Shown here: piece after piece, positions 13,336-42,226 of the stretch
Layout: each line of letters starts with the position of its first letter
Position numbering within the stretch: position 1 is the first letter of the stretch
NCBI GenBank assembly: GCA_028583405.1
Contig: CM053260.1
Location: 20,646,569 to 20,710,568 of the forward strand
Reading direction: 5' to 3'
Source of the DNA: Pogonophryne albipinna
Taxonomy: Eukaryota > Chordata > Actinopteri > Perciformes > Artedidraconidae
DNA: 64,000 nt
Program-made: the position numbers and the translations under genes
The notes under the pieces: generated by a model
Seen by the model: the letters and a program-made list of their open reading frames with translations, nothing else
Database searches by the model: none
What the model was told of the DNA's origin: nothing

Positions 13336-13790
13336 CTTCTTACAAACTGCGGCGGAGGGAAGCCATAGCCCTGACCTCGGTGCTGGTTGTGGTGGTGCGG
13401 GTTTTAAAATACGTTTTCCTCATTGCAGAATTTCTCAAACAACTCCAACTCCACAGCTTTGCCACGAAAACACCCCAATCTCACCTCGCTGTGTGGTGTC
13501 TGCACCCCTCCGCTACATTAACCCCCTCCGTTTAAAAGCCTTTTGTCACCCCCCTGCTCTCCGCAAACACACTCGGGAGTTAAGCAAATGAGGAGAAAGC
13601 GTAGACGAAGAGCCAACTTAAAGTGCGTAAAGAGATCCACATTTACACATCCAAAAAACGAGTGAGCAGACTCCGCTGAAATATTTGAAAATATCCAAAG
13701 AAATAAAACAGAAATCTCTCGGAAACGAGGTTACTGCTTTCTGCTCTGACTGAAGAACAGTGCGGACTTTCGCTGCTTGATATCACGGAG
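13336..13790 (-). other. prickle2: probable 5' untranslated first exon of prickle2
   Basis: On the minus strand this CpG-containing segment ends in a strong donor, AGAAG|GTAAGC, at 13336/13335. A second donor, GCGAG|GTGAGA, lies at 13485/13484. Spliced to 7494 it leaves a frame open back only to a TAA with no ATG, so translation would begin in the next exon. The right end (transcription start) is only estimated, from promoter-like sequence near 13.8 kb. This is inference from splice sites, base composition and the absence of another nearby candidate. Confidence 0.55.
13340..13423 (-). promoter_or_regulatory. upstream ORF in the probable prickle2 leader, 27 codons
   Basis: An ATG at 13423-13421 opens MRKTYFKTRTTTTSTEVRAM, then ASLRRSL, and stops at TAA (13342-13340), three bases before the exon end. 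A nested ATG (MASLRRSL) shares the stop. If the exon is real, this uORF would precede the main start in every spliced mRNA using the 13336 donor and could dampen translation. The peptide itself looks unremarkable. Confidence 0.4.
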
Positions 13791-13890
13791 CGCTGGAGTC
13801 TCTCTGCTGACCGACCCACTGAATAACAACGCTTTAATCCTGCAGCGAAATCAAGTCACTGTAAATCACATGATCACTTCCGGTGTGAAC
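13791..13890 (-). promoter_or_regulatory. probable prickle2 core promoter with ETS-type site
   Basis: On the minus strand ACCGGAAGTG (13884-13875) is an exact ETS/GABPA-type consensus, followed by ATCATGTGAT with an E-box-like CATGTG core. It lies just upstream of the GC-richer leader-like sequence. No TATA box was noted. The exact start site is not determined. Confidence 0.45.
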
Positions 13891-16800
13891 TTTCAAAATA
13901 AAAAAAGACATTGCCAAATGGATTGGAATATTATATTTGATTGAATAGAAAAGTTATATATAATTATATAACATTATAATAATAATAATAATATAAAGAA
14001 ATATTTTTGGAAATGGACATTCTTTTCTTTTCTTTTTTAAAACCAAATTAGTATAGAGAACAAAGACATAGCTCAGCTTTGGGGGCTACACAATTGTGGA
14101 CCCTTCAGATGTTACTTTAGCCTCTTTATTTTATTATACTACAATATCAGATGTAAAAAAAATTATTTCAACACTTCACTATTAATAATGCATTGGTATA
14201 TTTGGTTCATTTTCTGAACCTTCAACAGCGTTGGGCTTCTATTCTTTAATGTACAGAGAGCGAACATCAATTAAATTCCCTTTTATTACAAAGCTTTTGT
14301 TTGAGGGCACGGTTGCTTACTTCCTGTTTTATGGGCCCTCTCTGGTTGACTTGACACACGCTCACACACACACACCGACCCTTCTCCCCCCCCTCCTTCC
14401 TCTCTGTATCCCGGTGTGATGTCAGCAAGTCAGCGTCCCAACATTGGTGTAATTAGCAGCGTGAATGACTGGAGTTTTGGCGGTATTTGCATGTGAATTA
14501 AACCACTTCCCTGAATCAACTGGCCCATGGACAAGAAGAGAGAGAGGGAGAGAAAGAGAGAGAAGAGCTGCAGGGCTCTGACCTGCATGGGGAAATTGGG
14601 AGGTGAGCCCCTGTAAACAAAACAGTGCTGTTTAGCATAAGAAGCGGACATTAGCTGGAGAAGGGACATAAGGCTTACAGACCAATGAAAATCCACTGAA
14701 TCCAAAACAAATGTGACGCCAATTTAGTTGGATTTTTAAACTCCAGGAGGCAATTTTCGAAGTGCACCCATTGTGTCCATTAGTTGTGCCAAATATTCAT
14801 TAACAGAGGACAGAGTAGACTAGCCTTCAATGCACACTTGATATAAATAATATCCTGCTTATATTGTGTGTATTGTGTTAACACAAAATTGGCCCTTCAA
14901 TAGTGTTTTTATTTGTCGGACAGTTTATGGACTTTTTATCTTCACGGTCATCTGTATATTTTTCTTACTCTCTAATGCTTGTTTATTTCTATTTTGAGAT
15001 GTTCATATTTCAGAATTGTTCTACTATTTAAATGTGTTATTATGTGCAATGCCTTGTTTTGTTTTTTGCTGCTGCAACAAAAACATTTCCCACATTGGGA
15101 TTAATAAAGTACATCTGATTTGATCTTATAAATTACTACCATCAATGCATATGTAATTGCAAAGTATGTGTAATTATGTTATTAGAGAATGTAGTTTAGT
15201 TGCATGTTGGGCAATTTGTCACTTTGCCATGATTTGAAAAGTGATATAGAAGTAAAGCTTCCTTCCCACATTGATATGATTATCAAAACACAGCTGTTGT
15301 AAACTATAAGCCAGAAAAAAGCAGGGGGCAGATTTTTATATGATCAACACGTGGAGTTAGCTTGACCATTGTGCTGTTTATGCAAACAAATAAACAGCAC
15401 AATTGTTCCCTAACAGATTGCCACCATATCAGCTATTCTGGGCTCTCAAACACTCACATGACAGGAGCTTCGTTATGCTACTCCCCTTCTCCTGTTCCTA
15501 CAATGAGTGGTAGGAGTGTTAAACAATGTCCTGCTGCTGCTCCACATTTGCATATTTGTGTAACGCAAAATGTGTCAAGAAACAGGAAATATTGCCAAAA
15601 GTTTTCTGGCAGTCAATTAAGGCTGAACAGATTTGAGGAAGATTTTTAAAGGCAACTTGGAGGACGGATGGGAGTGGGTTAGAAAGTAATTAAATCAAGA
15701 TGTGTCTCTATATTCTTCTCAAAGTGCCCCGCTGCTGCCTTTTGGCTAAACAAGAAATGTGGAGAGGAATATCTTATTTAGTTTTTTAACTTCCTTTGAA
15801 ATAATATATGTAAAGCTGCACAAGGAAGCATTTTCTTCTGAAAACCGCCAGCAGCTCTGAACGACCTCTTCAGTTTCTAAGGACAGTGCTTCAGTCTTTT
15901 TCTCCTTCAGGAAGTGTTCCTTCAGACTGAAGCTCTGCTTTTCTTTTTTGTGTTCTCCACTCACATATGGCAGGGCCAACTCTTGCTGTGACTTTGTCTC
16001 ATACATCTCAACATAAGACCGCGGCCTCTTTACAAACACAAGAATATCAATTACAGCTCGGGCTGTACTTGCGGCCTATCCACAATATTTTTTACAGGAC
16101 CCCTAAGTGACAGTGTCCTCAGCTCGGAGCGACCACAGAATGGGTCAATTCATGTGGGGCCAGGCATTTACCACAATAGGTCATTCCCTTTTTGCCAATA
16201 AACTGTTCCTCAACTTGCAGTGAGCTGTTTCAAATGCCCAGAGAGGAGTGAATAAAAGCATAGAGGCCAGCTTGGGGGACATACCACAGATAGCATTGCC
16301 TACATGGACTCCTGGCATGCACTAAGAGTCGCTGCTTGGTAATTTTAGACAGTGAGCCAAACAGGTTTACTCCCTTCCCAAGCATGCATAAGCGTATTGA
16401 GTTTTTTGTCTCTATCAAAGCACAGGATGAGAGATATTGTAAATACATTTTGCCCCAGGGGCCGGGATCCCTATCTAAAGTATGCAAGTTGTATGGCATC
16501 AAAGGATTATATCCTACAAGAAAATTATTCATATTTCACCAGGGAAGGAACTGATTTTTATACTGCATGACATGGTAAGAAAAACACTCCTGATAAATCA
16601 ATGTGTTTATCTCGATTTGAAAAGTAGCCAACATCCCAACATGGCTTCCTCATCTTTATTTCTCATCTGCTTTTTTAGGAACACCAGTCTCCTCTCCTTT
16701 CATGTGGCAAATGCTGATGGCTATCACTCGAGAGTCAACATACGAGGCAGCTGGGACTCACCCCAACAGCTGATAGCTCAGACATGTTGGGAGGGAGGGA

Positions 16801-19800
16801 GAGAGCCAGCTTCCTCTCCATATAGTTTTCTATCCCCCTGCTGAAGAAGGTTCCTGAGCACTTTCTGACTAAGTATTTACAGTGCTGCAAATCCGAGCTC
16901 TAACTGAGCCTTTAACCAAAGGGTCTAAAACTCAGGCGGCCATGATTTTGAGGGCGGGGTTATATTGTCACACCATTTCATTCCTCAGCAACCTGACCTG
17001 TCTTGGACAACGAGCATAGTGAGAAAAAAATGGGTTTTCTGAGGGTTCACTGAAGAAAGAAAGTCCTGCAATCTCAAATACATTTGAGATAAAAGGAAGA
17101 AAAAGACAAGTGATACAACATTTTGCCTCATTAACCACAAAGCAGATTGTTAACTAGTTGAATAATAACTTATTTAACTAGAAGTAACAGCTTTCCAACA
17201 TGACAAGAGAGGTGCTTATTGGCACATACAGAGCCACCATGCAGTCACGTTGTTACCATTAATTCACACTTGCTGTTATGCCATAACAGCATCGAAACTC
17301 ATACCACCTCTTATAGTATAAGAATATTTGAGTGTCTGAACTTTCTGAAAATGAATATGGATAGCTCGTCCATTTTGTGCAGCGATTGATGTTCAGAGGT
17401 GACATAGAATGCCTGATTTGAACTCAGGCTTTTTTCCCACAAGTCAAACAACTATTAATGTAATTTGTGTTTGAACCATTTAAAGCATTGATCAGGTCTC
17501 GCCTGTCTCCACGAAGGCAGGATTTTCTTCTCAACATTGAGAGGTGAAAAAAAGTTAATCTTTAATTGCTAGATTATTTGCTAGTACACAGACCAACAAA
17601 TCAAACTACCAGGGCATTAAACTCGCTGAATGGCACACTGGAGACGATGTGGAAGTTGTTGCCAACCACTGCAGATAATCCTGGTAAGTTTGTTTGCTTA
17701 CCTGCTGTTGGATAACGGTCCTTCCGCTACATTAAAGGTGAAATGATTCATGTTAACACTCGCATACAGTTACAAAGAAGAGGAAGCAGCTGCCAGTTAG
17801 TATAAAGGTTCACTGATTTCCCCAAACCATTGAGTGAGAGCAGAGTCATTCTGAAGACACATTGACCTCCTCTCTACCATGAACAAGCAGTACTTTGGCT
17901 CAACTACGCTGCCCAGAAAGCAGATTTAGTGTGACAATACCGGGGGCTCACTATGGGTCCTCCACCCAAGAGCCCCTCTGTAGCCATGTTCCCAACAGAT
18001 AAGTGGCCATTATTCACCCCGTGTTGAACATTAACTGGATTAATTCTGCTTGAGCTGAGGGGTGAAATTGTATTTGTCCAAAGGGAGGGAAATGGCAAGG
18101 AAATGAGCAGAGTAGCCAGCCTGGCTGAAAATCTAATTAGCTTGGGGGTTCGTTAACACACAAACTCAACTCTTGCTGCAGAGACTTTGCTGGTAGGGAG
18201 GCCTGGGTAAGCTATTAAGCCAATGAGGGGGAACAAGTGGGAGACAGTAAAAAGAAAAAGAGAAAGAAAGAGGAAAGAAGAAATAATATGGACACTTAGT
18301 TTCACGAATAAGGCCTATGGCAAGGAGGTGACCTTGTGGAGTGACTCCTCAAGGGGACTGGAGTTATGTTTTGCTCCTTCTGGCCCACTTACACAAGGGC
18401 TCTTGAGCACAGAGAGAAAACACACTCTGAGCCCTCTACGTTCGTCTATCCATTAGACCATCCATCTCCAGTGTAGACAGCACTCTCCAGGGCAAAGCAG
18501 CTCAATTTCCAGCGGTCTGCGCCCAACAATGGTGGTTTGTCAATGAGCTTTTCTCATTCGTACTGTACATGTGGATTCTGGTTCAAATCATATCTAGGTC
18601 ATGTGCTGGTCTTAGAAAAAGGGCGTTCTAAGAATTAAAAAATACTTTAGTGGACACAGTGGGATATGAGGAATGGCAAACAAGACACAGTGAATTATTA
18701 GTTTTGACATTATTAATATTCCTGCGTTCGTACCTTAGAAAAATAGAGAGGTTAAGAAGAGATGATCTAGCTGTCTAAGTTCAACACATCAATCTGTGCT
18801 GAAATACAATCTCCTTTAAAAAAAATGTGCGAAGTAATGCACAAGAACCTCTCTTCTCTCTCCCAGCAACACAGCTCTGATGCAGAACGATCTTGTGGCT
18901 CTATGAATGAACCACCCACCTCCGAACATCCCACATTCAACAGCCGGCAGCACATTTCTCTGACTCAAATCTCCCATTCAGCCTCCACTGATGTTCCTCT
19001 TCCTTGCCTTGTCTTCATGACCCAGATGAGTGGTGTGGGTGTCGATACTGATTTGCTGACGCTCTCTCTATCCTTTCCACTCTCTTATAGTGTGGGTTTA
19101 TGTTTCATTCACTACTTCACTCAATCAGCTGAACCTCTTATGACTTACTTCTGGTCCTTTCTCTGTAACAAATCATCTTGCTACCCTTGCTCGCGGCCAC
19201 AATCACATGCCGACTGACCAGTTATTTAATCATTATTAATGAGCATTGGCATATTTATTTGCTGGACCACAATTGTGGTGTGTGGTATACAATCTTACCA
19301 CTTGTTTCAGGAGGTAAGCCAACACAAAAGCCTTTATGTGGAGTTTAAGGGTTTGTATTCAATGTTCTTTGTAAAGAAGCCAGGTAAAACCATGTATCCA
19401 TTTGGGTTGAAAAGAGAAAGAAAAATATGTGAATGTGTGTTTGGCTTTTAGCCTTGAGAGTAGGCCTGAGGCTCAGTATTTTTTTAGTACTTCCATGAAT
19501 TTTAAAACCAAGCGATAAAAAGAGATAAAAGTCAAGGAAAAAGAAACAGATGATATGTCAGGTAGGAGCAGAGAAACCTGCAGTGAAATAGATTATGAAG
19601 ACGGCATTTGTCTGTATTTGTAAAAACATCCTATGCCAAGGGGGAGGTTTGAACTCCACTTTCTCTAGAGGTCTCCTAATGATTTAAACTCAAACTTGGA
19701 GTTAAATAAACCCGATAACTCAGCTCTGCCACGTTTAAATATTTAGCTTTAGAGGGGCAACAGACAGACAGCCTGAGGGCGTTCGATCCACTCTGGAACA

Positions 19801-20068
19801 AAGAAGAAAAAGGTACAGGGTGCTCTCTTTATTTTTGTATGCAAATTTGCCATCAACACATTTCAACACACTAACGGGAAGTCTGAGTTTCCAATCCTTA
19901 AACCAGGTGTGTTGTGTGTTGCTTTGGGTAATGTAATTATCAGCCACAAACATACATGAATATGAGTCATGATAGTAAGTTAGGAGTAAACCCTCGGGTG
20001 CAATTTGCCCTATTCATAACCAACTGTATTTACAGACTGGCAACAAGTGGCAACATGTTTGTGATGGG
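13891..20068. other. non-coding stretch, no gene recognised
   Basis: AT-rich sequence with an (AAT)n tract near 13977, a short CA tract near 14362 and a LINE-like tail at 15077-15124. Open frames up to 130 codons (for example 18825-19217 on the plus strand) have no recognisable domains or splice context. It is either upstream intergenic DNA or intron of a longer prickle2 transcript. Confidence 0.6.
15077..15124 (+). mobile_element. LINE/SINE 3' tail remnant
   Basis: The segment reads ACATTTCCCACATTGGGATT, then AATAAAGTACATCTGATTTG. This resembles the conserved 3' end of teleost L2-type LINEs and their dependent SINEs, by recollection. AT-rich sequence from about 14880 may be the 3' UTR. No reverse transcriptase frame remains here. 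Confidence 0.6.
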
Positions 20069-20073
20069 AAGGA

Positions 20074-20611
20074 CCAACCCAGTCTCATGGAATTTCGTGT
20101 TCACCAACACGATTTTTAATCTATTGATTCGTGTTCACCAACACGATTTCCCCCTTTTTTTCTGTTGCACAGCACGATTTTAAAAGCAATGTATTTCTAC
20201 TGGTAATGTGTTTCGTGCCTGTAGCACGTCTTTTTCTCCGGTCGGGTCGTGGAAGACCGGAAGCTGTGTGGTTCATAAAAACATGTTCTTACTCAATATC
20301 AAGCCACAATTATTGCTTTTATTTTAAATCGTATAATTTCGGACTTTTGTTTCCGTCTGTGAGGAAAATAAATGGGGCTCAGAGCCTCAGAATACTGAAA
20401 TCTGTATTTTAAAATATTTTTTTCCTTCTAATTTGTTATTCTTTTCAAAATAACACACTGTTATTTACTCACCAATAACACACAATCATCCTTGCTTTTA
20501 TTTATTGGTTTAATTCCATAATCTCGGGCTTTTTTGACGTCCGTCAGGAACTGAATTTCAAAATAAAAATAACCGGAAACAGACGTAGGCCTATAAGGGA
20601 CATTTCGAGCA
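20074..20611 (+). repeat. left inverted arm of the 3.08-kb transposon
   Basis: It pairs with 22640-23156. The arm includes TCTTTTTCTCCGGTCGGGTC, a CAGGAACTGAATTTC segment, and ends near AACAGACGTAGGC. Differences from the other arm are a few substitutions and small indels, such as a short extra CCTATAAGG near 20590, so the arms have diverged little. Confidence 0.85.
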
Positions 20612-21035
20612 TCATTGCGATTGTCAACATTTCTGAGTTTAGGATGGCCGAAGACACTACACTACCCATAATCCCCAGCTATCGTTTAGGACTACAGTCC
20701 CCGAGATTAATCTTCAAACTTTGGGATTGGATGTTGGAGTGGCAGTGCGCCAAGGTTACGCCGAGCGTCAAACAGCTGTTTGAAATGGAACGAAACCACG
20801 CCAGACTATCCAAAACTGGAATCGAACGCCCCCCCAGAACTACACATGCTGGCTATTGTGTTTCGCAAAATGTTCTATGGGACGTCTCTACTGAACGTTT
20901 TCGTTTTTCCCACAATTAGAAGTTGCCAGTATTAAACACATTGGTGTGTACAAATGTAAAACATATAATTAATAAATGGGTGAAAATCGCTTGTGTCCAT
21001 AATGCGCAGCATTAATATATACCCACATGACAGCT

Positions 21036-21180
21036 CATTGTTACTTTGTAATTCTACTCCACTACAATTCAGAGGTTAACCTGGTATTTTTACTCCACTA
21101 CACTTATTTGAGTTACTTTGCAGATTCTGATTAATGATGTGAAATATAAACAACCCTTAAATCAGACTTTAGTTACACCT
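21036..21180 (+). repeat. teleost interspersed repeat fragment (TTTACTCCACTAC type)
   Basis: The segment contains TTACTTTGTAATTCTACTCC and later TTTTTACTCCACTACACTTA followed by TTTGAGTTACTTTGCAGATT. These phrases resemble a common teleost dispersed repeat, by recollection. It lies nested inside the 3.08-kb transposon. Confidence 0.45.
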
Positions 21181-21369
21181 GAGTAAAATTCAGGGAAGGT
21201 GATTGTCAAGTGCCAACAATCAGGAGAGATATTTGAGAAGCTTGAGAAGACTAAACATTTATCTGCAATTGACATGAATGGAAACGAGTAATAAAGTATA
21301 TTCATTACTCGTTATTCTCTACTAATAGTTAATTAAAGACTGTATATTATGGCTATTTTGCACATCCCT

Positions 21370-21460
21370 TCAAGACTTCAAGATTTTCAAAGGTTTATTG
21401 ACATATCATATACACAACTACGGTGTAGTTATGCAATGAATGAAAAACCTGGGTCACAGG
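21370..21460 (-). mobile_element. possible LINE/SINE tail remnant, reverse orientation
   Basis: Reads AAGGTTTATTGACATATCAT, then a short stretch with CAATGAATGAAAA, like the reversed 3' end of a teleost retroposon. Nested in the 3.08-kb transposon. Weak evidence. Confidence 0.3.
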
Positions 21461-22639
21461 TTCCTCAACAGTGCATTACAAGACATCTATCAATATGTGT
21501 GTATACCTCCACCATTAAACTGTCATATTCTGCACATTTCTTATTCTATCTACATACATAAGAGTATAATTCATATGTATAATATCAGTTAAAATAAGTG
21601 CTTCAACATAGTTAACATTGCAGGAAAGCAATATATTAGACATTAAGTACTTTGTCAGGCTTAATATTTATCTGTAGATAGATACCCCCAAAGCTTTTTT
21701 CTTATTTAAAAGAAGACCATAATCTAAAGTATTATTTAATGTTTAAATAAAGGTTAATTCGTTTTTCTGTTTTGCACCTCCTCATTTTAATATCTTTGTA
21801 CATCCTGCACTAAACTGTTTTATTGTAGAGATCACTTATAGTATCTTCTTGATTTTTTATATTCTATATTTCTATCATTGACCTTCTACTTTCCCCTATG
21901 AAAGTATGTACTCTTAATATTTTTGTAATCAAATATAACACATAAAAACAATAATTCAATAACGTGCTTTAACCACTAGGCGGTGCACACAAGGTACACA
22001 CAGCCATAATAACTTTGTATTATTAGTGTAGGACACTTATGTATGTACAACATCTGAAGATGTGTAGTTTTATTCATGCTTTCACATAATTTTACAGCAT
22101 ATTGCTATACTATTTCAGACTCAGTATTTACATTCTTATATTCAAAGAAAATCAGTAATATCTTTAAAAACTACAAGTCCTTTTATATCAGCTCTGCACC
22201 GTTATGGTGTAAATATAACCTATCTGTGAATTAGATCAAATGTAAAAGTCAGCCAAATTAGTGTTGATACTGCAAGGAGACGTATTGTGTGAAGAGAAAT
22301 TGAAGATGTTGTTTAATTGTTGATATATTTATGATCCACGTCAAGTATTCAGTTTCGGCGGCATTTCTTCAGTTTTTCCAAAGGTCTTCTCATCAGGGCT
22401 CTATAAATAAAGAACTACGGCAGATCTGTAATATGTAATGCAGCCGAGCCGTGTATTACAATGCCGTTATGTGATGACTTTCAAAGAGAAAAGCAAGAAC
22501 ACTCGGAATTAAGTATTATTTTATTATTTAAAAATGTTTTCCGGATTTCATATCATATACACGCCAAATCCCAGCATGCATTGCGGCTAAAACATCCAAT
22601 CAGCGAGCTTAAACCATAGCTGACGATCTTGGGTAATTC

Positions 22640-23156
22640 CTCGAAATGCCTACGTCTGTTTCCGGTTATTTTTATTTTGAAATTCAGTTCCTGACGGACA
22701 CTAAAAAAGCCCGAGATTATGGAATTAAACCCATAAATAAAAGCAAGGATAATTGTGTGTTATTGGTGAGTAAATAACAGTGTGTTATTTTGAAAAGAAT
22801 AACAAATTAGAAGGAAAAAAATATTTAAAAAATACAGATTGCAGTATCCTGAGGCTCTGAGCCCCATTTATTTTCCTCACAGACGGCAACAAAAGTCCGA
22901 AATTATACGATTTAAAATAAAAGCAATAATTGTGGCTTGATATTGAGTAAGAACATGTTTTTATGAACCACACAGCTTCCGGTCTTCCACGACCCGACCG
23001 GAGAAAAAGACGTGCTGCAGGCACAAAACTCATTACCAGTAGAAATACATTGCTTTTAAAATCGTGCTGTGCAACACGAAAAAAAGGGGAAAATCGTGTT
23101 GGTGAACACGAATCAATAGATAAAAAATCGTGTTGGTGAACATGAGACTGGGTTGG
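22640..23156 (-). repeat. right inverted arm of the 3.08-kb transposon
   Basis: Reverse complement of 20074-20611, ending GAGACTGGGTTGG at 23156. The same arm orientation is retained in the shorter copy at 28056-28415, which supports a shared family. Confidence 0.85.
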
Positions 23157-23161
23157 AAGGA

Positions 23162-24516
23162 TAGCACTGGCTTTTATTAAAGCATTTAGCCTTTTCCGTT
23201 AGAGCATTTAATTAGCAACTGAAACTTGAAGGATGAGTTAGCTTCACATCAATGACAGATCAGACGGATCAGACAGACAGATCGAAAGCATACTTATGTA
23301 TAGTAAGGTTCACACGATACAGGGCATATTAACACATTGGAAAATAAATTAAATGTAACGTGTACATTTTGTTTAATCACCTATAATGGTTTTATGGTTA
23401 AAAAAACCTGATCACATTTAAAGCTTCTGAAAACTGGGTTCCAAATCTTAAATGTGTCTCAATGACATTTAGTATTCATAAATGTGGATCTACCAAAGTC
23501 AATGTTTGAAAAGCAAGAATTATCTATTGAGTGTTATGCTCAGCCAATCTTTAATGTTTGAAGGGGGTAACGTAAACATATACTTTTTTTATTTTATTTC
23601 CCCAACTGAGCCCATCCCTTTTCAAACCTGAGAGAAGAGCATAGGCAAAAACACTAAATTCTCTCATGAGATAAAAACAAAACAAAAAGGTCCTTAGATT
23701 GGATAGTGCGTTCAAACAGGACCTGAATGCTATTATTAGTTACTAGATATGGAGATGTCCGCCAAGACAGTTTCCATTATTGAAAAATAATAGTGGTATC
23801 TGCCCCCTAAATCTGAACGGTTTTCCAGTACTTTCTGAGCTACATTTGAAAAGAACACATAGCATCTTTAGTGAATACAATAAGCTGAGTGAGTACTTTT
23901 CAGGACCTATTCCAATTTCATTTTGAAAATAAGGATAGGCCTTTGGTATAGCTTCTGTGCCCTCAAAGGTGGCCTCATAGCAGAAAGTTTCACTTACATA
24001 GAGAGAAACACTCAAACGTATCAATGCTATGCACAACTGGAAACTTTAGAGTGAAGAGCCTTCCCTCTGTATAGTTCAATTTACCCCTTCTCACCCCAAT
24101 AATCCAGCTCAGCGCTTCTCAATAGATAACATCTCCTGGGGAAATTGTGTTTATATGGAGCAGGTTATTGGAGAAAGAAAATAAATGAGATGCACGAGAA
24201 AGAAAGAAATTATCTCAGGATGAGGTCATGTTGTAGTCTAAATAATGAACAGCTGAATCCAAGAGAATAAATAAGGAGATTAGACTCAAATCAGATACAG
24301 ACTAAGCAAAAAAAAACGGAGTCACTTAAGCTAATAGACTTGTAAACCACAGAGAACATATACTGAAAGCCTACCGCGACTCTTCAAAGGTCTCATTTGA
24401 TGCAATAGCAGTGTTTCATCTGGATTCCTTTCAGGTTTGGGCAATTTAATTTCCCCCTTATTTCATCTTGTTACACGGTTTACCCAAACAAAAGCGGATG
24501 AATGATGAGCGGATCA

Positions 24517-24518
<2 letters not shown>
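23162..24518. other. non-coding stretch, nothing recognised
   Basis: AT-rich single-copy-looking sequence between the transposon and the CA-repeat cluster. No exon, RNA gene or repeat family was seen. Confidence 0.6.
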
Positions 24519-27906
<3,388 letters not shown>

Positions 27907-28415
27907 CAACACAGTCTCATGGCATTTCGTGTTATAGTCACGAAATGAATCTTTTGATTCGTGTTCACCAACACGATTTCGCCATTTTTTTCGTGTCACA
28001 CAGAAAGATTTTAAAAGCGAAGTATTTATATTGGTAGTATGTTTTGTGCCTGCACCAAATAATAACAAATTAGAAGGAAAAAAAGATGACAAAAAATACA
28101 GATTTCAGTATTCTGAGGCTCTGAGCCCCATTTATTTTCCTCGCGGACGGCAAAAAACTCTGACATTATACAATTAAAAAAAAAAAGGGATAGGGTTGGC
28201 TTAGCCTTAGGGTAAGATATTGAGTAAGAAATTGTTTTTATGAACCACACAGCTTCTGGTATTCCAAGACCCGACCGGACAAAAAGACGTGGTGCAGGCA
28301 CGAAACATACTACCAATAGAAATACATTGCTTTTTAAAATCGTTCTGTGTGACACGAAATCAATAGATTAAATTAATTCCGTGACTATAACACGAAATGA
28401 CGTGAGACTGGGTTG
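27907..28415. mobile_element. shortened relative of the 3.08-kb inverted-arm transposon
   Basis: Starts CAACACAGTCTCATGG and ends CGTGAGACTGGGTTG, the same termini as the 20-23 kb element. The right part (about 28056-28415) keeps most of an arm, with CCGACCGGACAAAAAGACGT and the GAGGCTCTGAGCCCCATTTA segment. The left part is only about 150 bp. A GTTATAGTCACGAAATG motif is inverted near both ends. No clear target duplication was seen. No coding capacity. Confidence 0.8.
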
Positions 28416-42158
<13,743 letters not shown>

Positions 42159-42226
42159 AGGTAGGATGAGGTATAAGGTAGGATGAGGTATAAGGTAGGA
42201 TGAGGTATGAGGTAGGATGAGGTAGG
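42159..42226 (+). repeat. 17-bp minisatellite, about four copies
   Basis: The unit AAGGTAGGATGAGGTAT repeats three times almost perfectly, then once with GAGG in place of AAGG, then decays. No function is evident. Confidence 0.9.

Larger units (their letters stand above)
20069..23161. mobile_element. 3.08-kb DNA transposon with long inverted arms and AAGGA target duplications
   Basis: Two inverted arms, 20074-20611 and 22640-23156, are near-identical reverse complements starting CCAACCCAGTCTCATG. They enclose about 2.0 kb. A 5-bp direct repeat AAGGA (20069-20073 and 23157-23161) directly flanks the arms and fits a target-site duplication; part of the terminal GG could instead belong to the duplication. 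The arms carry repeated CGTGTTCACCAACACGAT palindromic motifs. No frame longer than about 93 codons is present inside, so it is probably non-autonomous or decayed. The superfamily was not identified. A shortened relative lies at 27907-28415. Confidence 0.85.

Noticed and set aside
19280..19310. Minus-strand CAAGTG|GTAAGA as the end of the long-isoform exon
   Set aside because: The upstream reading frame is interrupted and has no Cys-rich block.
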